64,000 nucleotides of DNA, from assembly GCA_035938175.1 (NCBI GenBank), contig DASZHD010000019.1, forward strand, positions 1 through 64,000, in the 5' to 3' direction. The position numbers were made by a program, and so were the translations under genes. This document shows, piece by piece, positions 61,435 through 64,000 of this stretch (positions are counted from its first letter, which is position 1; each line of letters begins with the position of its first letter). Origin of the DNA: DASRDE01 sp035938175 (GTDB taxonomy: Bacteria; Vulcanimicrobiota; Vulcanimicrobiia; Vulcanimicrobiales; Vulcanimicrobiaceae). The notes under the pieces are model-generated. The model was not told where the DNA came from. It did no database searches and saw only the letters and a list, made by a program, of their open reading frames with translations.

Positions 61435-61816
61435 TCGCGACCGCTTGCTGGGCGCGGTCGAAGAAGAAGTGGCAGCGCTCGAGGGTCTGTGCGGGCGGCT
61501 TGAATCTGCCCTGATGCACCGGCGTTGGGAAGAGTTGTCGGACGCAATCGCGGACTCGCGCCGCGTGACGCACGCGCTTCAAAACGCTCTGGACGAGTCT
61601 CGCAGCGTGCGCAGCGCCGAGTTCGACGAATCGGTTTTTCGCCGCATCCGTTACGTCTTTGCTATCCGTCAAAACCAGATGGTGCGGCTGCAGCAATTCA
61701 ACGACGCCGTGGGCGAGCGGCTTTCGCTGCTTGCACGCTGGAAATCGGCCGTGCGGTCCATGGGGCCGCGGCGAGCGCCGGCATCGCGCCTGGCGTCGCT
61801 CGATCAGCTTACTTAA
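61418..61816 (+). CDS. FliT/FlgN-like flagellar chaperone candidate
   Basis: 132 residues, wholly helical (LLGAVEEEVAALEGLCGRLE, RRWEELSDAIADSRRVTHAL, IRQNQMVRLQQFNDAVGERL). It follows fliS as fliT does in Bacillus and enterics, and the size and helical make-up fit. Sequence identity to FliT cannot be claimed. TTG 61418 or TTG 61427 may start it. The stop overlaps the convergent gene's stop (TTAA). Confidence 0.6.
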   Translation: MLPLDNRDRLLGAVEEEVAALEGLCGRLESALMHRRWEELSDAIADSRRVTHALQNALDESRSVRSAEFDESVFRRIRYVFAIRQNQMVRLQQFNDAVGERLSLLARWKSAVRSMGPRRAPASRLASLDQLT

Positions 61817-63345
61817 GCGCTAAATAAGGCGGTCAGCGCCGCGATCAGCGATCGCGCGGATGCGTCGAGCTGCTCGTCGTTTGCGAAAAGCAATCCCGTC
61901 GTTCGATCGATCCGCATGCGTACGAAAAACCGTTGGAGCTGCATCGAGGCGGTGCGTGCGTATCCTTGCAGCGCCGCGTCCGCGCGTTCGACCGCTTCGG
62001 GCGGTGCCGCGGCGATCACCGAACGCGCTTGAAGAGCCAGCGTGAGCTGGCGCGCTTTCGTGAAATCCCAGCGCGCGCTCTCTTCTTGCATTCGGTGCAG
62101 CACCGAAATCGTCGGTCCGTCGAGCTCCGTATAGAGTGCTGCGGCATTGGCGTCGGCGGGCGGCTGCAGCGGTTTCACCGGACGCGGGGTGAGCAGCGCT
62201 AAATTTGCAACGATCGAGCCGGCATACTCGGCGATCGGCTCTTTCTTTCCTAAGCGCTCGTGCAGAACGATTCGCTGCAGCAGCTGTCCTTGCGCATCGA
62301 GATGCGCTTTGAGACCCGCGAAATCGTCGCCGTCCACCGAACGCGTGCACGCGAGCGCGCCGCCCAAAATGAAGTGATTCAACAGCGTGGGCGGTTTGCT
62401 GCCGGTGAAGATTCGCTCGAAATACGCGATCGAGGGCCGGTCGATCTGCCCCGCAAGCGCGACCGCTTCGCGTCCCATCGGCTCGACGTCGGGCGGTTGT
62501 TCCGGCGGCAGCGGAGTCTCCGGCTCGACCTCGGGCACGCCCGGCTCGGGAACGACTTCGGGCTGCGCCGGCGGCGGGACCGGCTCGGGCTGCGTCACGG
62601 GGGGCGCTTCGGGCGCCGTCGGCGGTTCGATCGGCGGCCGGTATTCGGTAATCGGCGAGAGCGCCGCGGCCGTCGCTTCGTATTCGAGCGTCTCTTCCGC
62701 GTCGAGCTCGTAGAACGGCAACGCCTCGGGTTCGGCAAACGGCGGCGGAGGCACCGGCGCGGCGCGCTCGATTTGCGTTGCGAACGTGCTTTGCGCGCCT
62801 TCTTTTCGCGGAACGATAAGCGGCTCGCCGCCGATTACGGCACTTTGTTCGGCACTGACCATTGGAGCCATCACGAGCGGTTTGTTCCCCATTCGAACGC
62901 CGATCTTCCAGAGAAACGTCACGCGCGTTTTCGGCGGCATGTCGCCGATCGTCGTGCCGGTGGAAAAAAGCTCGTCCGCGGCGTCGTCGAGCATCGCCCT
63001 TCCGTCGCGCACGAACGAGCCGTTGCGGTAGGCCGCTCCGCCGGGCAGCGGTACGTTGACGCGCACCTTTCGTGCCGTAGCGGCACCTTCGTTGATGATG
63101 CTCAAACCGATCGCGACGATGGCTCCCGGTATTACGCCCGACGGCGGATTCGCCGTGAGTTCGCAAACGACGACGGGTCCGGCGAGATTGGGCACCGCCT
63201 CTTCGGGCGCAATTCCGCCTTCGGCGCCGGTTTGCGATTGCCACACGCCGCGAGCCGGCGCCGGAACGCCCAGCGCCGCGCGTTGAAGTTCGACGAGCCG
63301 CATATCCGCGCTCGCCTCAAAATCGGGGTCTTTCCGTGGTTTCAT
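61813..63345 (-). CDS. Proline-rich protein with Ig-like N-terminal domain, partner of ExeA-like ATPase
   Basis: 510 residues from ATG 63345, which overlaps the stop of the upstream ATPase gene (ATGA). An N-terminal domain resembles DUF11-type beta-sandwich repeats (ANPPSGVIPGAIVAIGLSII, ARKVRVNVPLPGGAAYRNGS). The middle (about 200-310) is very Pro/Glu-rich, a likely spacer. The C-terminal 200 residues are helical with no known family. No signal peptide or membrane helix is visible. It would be co-translated with the ATPase; function unknown. Confidence 0.7.
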   Translation of the reverse strand: MKPRKDPDFEASADMRLVELQRAALGVPAPARGVWQSQTGAEGGIAPEEAVPNLAGPVVVCELTANPPSGVIPGAIVAIGLSIINEGAATARKVRVNVPLPGGAAYRNGSFVRDGRAMLDDAADELFSTGTTIGDMPPKTRVTFLWKIGVRMGNKPLVMAPMVSAEQSAVIGGEPLIVPRKEGAQSTFATQIERAAPVPPPPFAEPEALPFYELDAEETLEYEATAAALSPITEYRPPIEPPTAPEAPPVTQPEPVPPPAQPEVVPEPGVPEVEPETPLPPEQPPDVEPMGREAVALAGQIDRPSIAYFERIFTGSKPPTLLNHFILGGALACTRSVDGDDFAGLKAHLDAQGQLLQRIVLHERLGKKEPIAEYAGSIVANLALLTPRPVKPLQPPADANAAALYTELDGPTISVLHRMQEESARWDFTKARQLTLALQARSVIAAAPPEAVERADAALQGYARTASMQLQRFFVRMRIDRTTGLLFANDEQLDASARSLIAALTALFSA

Positions 63346-64000
63346 TGCACTTGGCGATGCCGTCCGAAGAGTCGTTCCCAAAATCCGGGCTGCACACCAT
63401 TGGCGTGAACGGCGGCTTCGGGCCGCGGCGGCTCGGTTAGGCCTCTTGCGGCGATGGCCGCGCGCACGTGATCTTCGCGAACCAGCGTGCTGGCGCGATC
63501 GGCGGCTTCTTCCATCGACATATGTGCGAGCATCGTCAAGCGGCGCGCCAGACCGGCGGATGCGTGTCCGAGCATCGCGCGTGCCTCGGGCGTGAAGATC
63601 TGCTGCCCCGGAGCCAACCCCGCGCGCGCCAGCCGATAATCGAGAATCGCCGTGGACATCGTTTCGTCCAACGGCTGCAGCCGGATCCAGGAGTCGACGC
63701 GATCGACCAAATTGTTGCGCGCGATCATGCGGCGTTCCAACTCGCTTTGACCGAAGAGCAAGATGTTGAGCAGTTTCTTTTGCGGAACGTGATAGTTCAG
63801 CAAAAGGCGCAGCGCCTCCAAATTTTCGTCGCTCATATTCTGCGCCTCGTCGACGATCAGCACCAGCGTGCGCGTCTCTAAAACGGCCGTCTCGAAAAAG
63901 AAGTTCTTGAGTGCGTTCTTCAAGGCGGCGCTCGACCGGGGAGGGAGCGAGAGACCGAAAACGCGGCCGACGGCCATTAAAAATTCGACCTCCGTGGCGA
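63342..64000 (-). CDS. ExeA/GspA-type AAA ATPase (5' truncated by window edge)
   Basis: The frame is open to the right window edge, so the true start is outside; visible residues begin ATEVEFLMAVGRVFGLSLPP. Walker B is LVLIVDEAQNMSDENLEALR, followed by the sensor-like NILLFGQSELERR and RLQPLDETMSTAILDYRL arginine-finger region. Walker A must lie upstream. The family powers general secretion or pilus-related assembly (GspA, MshM) and also occurs in transposition systems. The C-terminal 40 residues are a linker. It sits on the opposite strand to the flagellar cluster. Confidence 0.85.
   Translation of the reverse strand, partial: ATEVEFLMAVGRVFGLSLPPRSSAALKNALKNFFFETAVLETRTLVLIVDEAQNMSDENLEALRLLLNYHVPQKKLLNILLFGQSELERRMIARNNLVDRVDSWIRLQPLDETMSTAILDYRLARAGLAPGQQIFTPEARAMLGHASAGLARRLTMLAHMSMEEAADRASTLVREDHVRAAIAARGLTEPPRPEAAVHANGVQPGFWERLFGRHRQVQ

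Overview
The window is a GC-rich, gene-dense bacterial chromosome segment with about 70 protein genes, mostly in short operons with 1-50 nt overlaps. The cell was probably flagellated and diderm: it has P-ring and L-ring proteins (FlgI, FlgH), a TonB C-terminal domain, several lipoproteins and exported proteins. Two gene orders recall Firmicutes: rsmD-coaD-(coiled coil)-PDZ/S16 protease, and flgN-flgK-flgL-fliW-csrA-flagellin-flaG-fliD-fliS-(fliT-like). This mixture suggests a deep-branching, Terrabacteria-related diderm. Candidatus Eremiobacterota (WPS-2) is my best guess, by impression only. No rRNA, tRNA, CRISPR array, transposase or phage gene was seen.

Layout. 1-7554: RecG (5' end outside the window), a secreted M16 peptidase, a HAD hydrolase, RsmD, CoaD, a coiled-coil protein and a PDZ/Lon-type protease. 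7557-7833: a nested inverted-repeat block. 7837-22319: mixed housekeeping and regulatory genes, including a DUF2249-Crp fusion, thiolase, TlpA-like thioredoxin, GNAT, a membrane phosphatase-kinase fusion, enoyl-CoA hydratase, PhoU, a class V aminotransferase, a DUF1264 protein, a winged-helix/TPR transmembrane regulator and an ATP-grasp-like protein. 22436-30180: a long same-strand run holding molybdenum cofactor genes (moaD, moaE, moeB-like, moaA) mixed with rfbC, an aldo/keto reductase, queG and an alpha/beta hydrolase. 30185-37624: an ECF sigma factor with an anti-sigma/TonB fusion, GNAT, cytochrome c, photolyase, a DUF4870-like protein and an ABC exporter.

37870-61816 is a flagellar island: flgB-flgC-fliE, a GT39-like membrane glycosyltransferase, flgF-flgG-flgA-flgH-flgI-flgJ-flgN-flgK-flgL-fliW-csrA, fliC, three large glycosyltransferase-type genes, then flaG-fliD-fliS-fliT-like. 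Motor, export and hook (flgD/flgE) genes are not present here. On the minus strand after it lie a proline-rich protein and an ExeA/GspA-type AAA ATPase that runs off the right edge.

Regulation is unusually readable in the flagellar island. Near-consensus sigma-28 promoters (TAAA-N-GCCGATA) lie before flgF and fliC, with a weaker one before flaG. The fliC leader has a six-base-pair hairpin that presents AGGAC in its loop, followed by a GGAGGA ribosome-binding site. Together with fliW and csrA just upstream, this predicts a CsrA-FliW-flagellin translational switch. The glycosyltransferases between fliC and flaG suggest that flagellin is glycosylated. Four intergenic regions carry one family of GTCAT-STGAGG-NATCGAA repeats.
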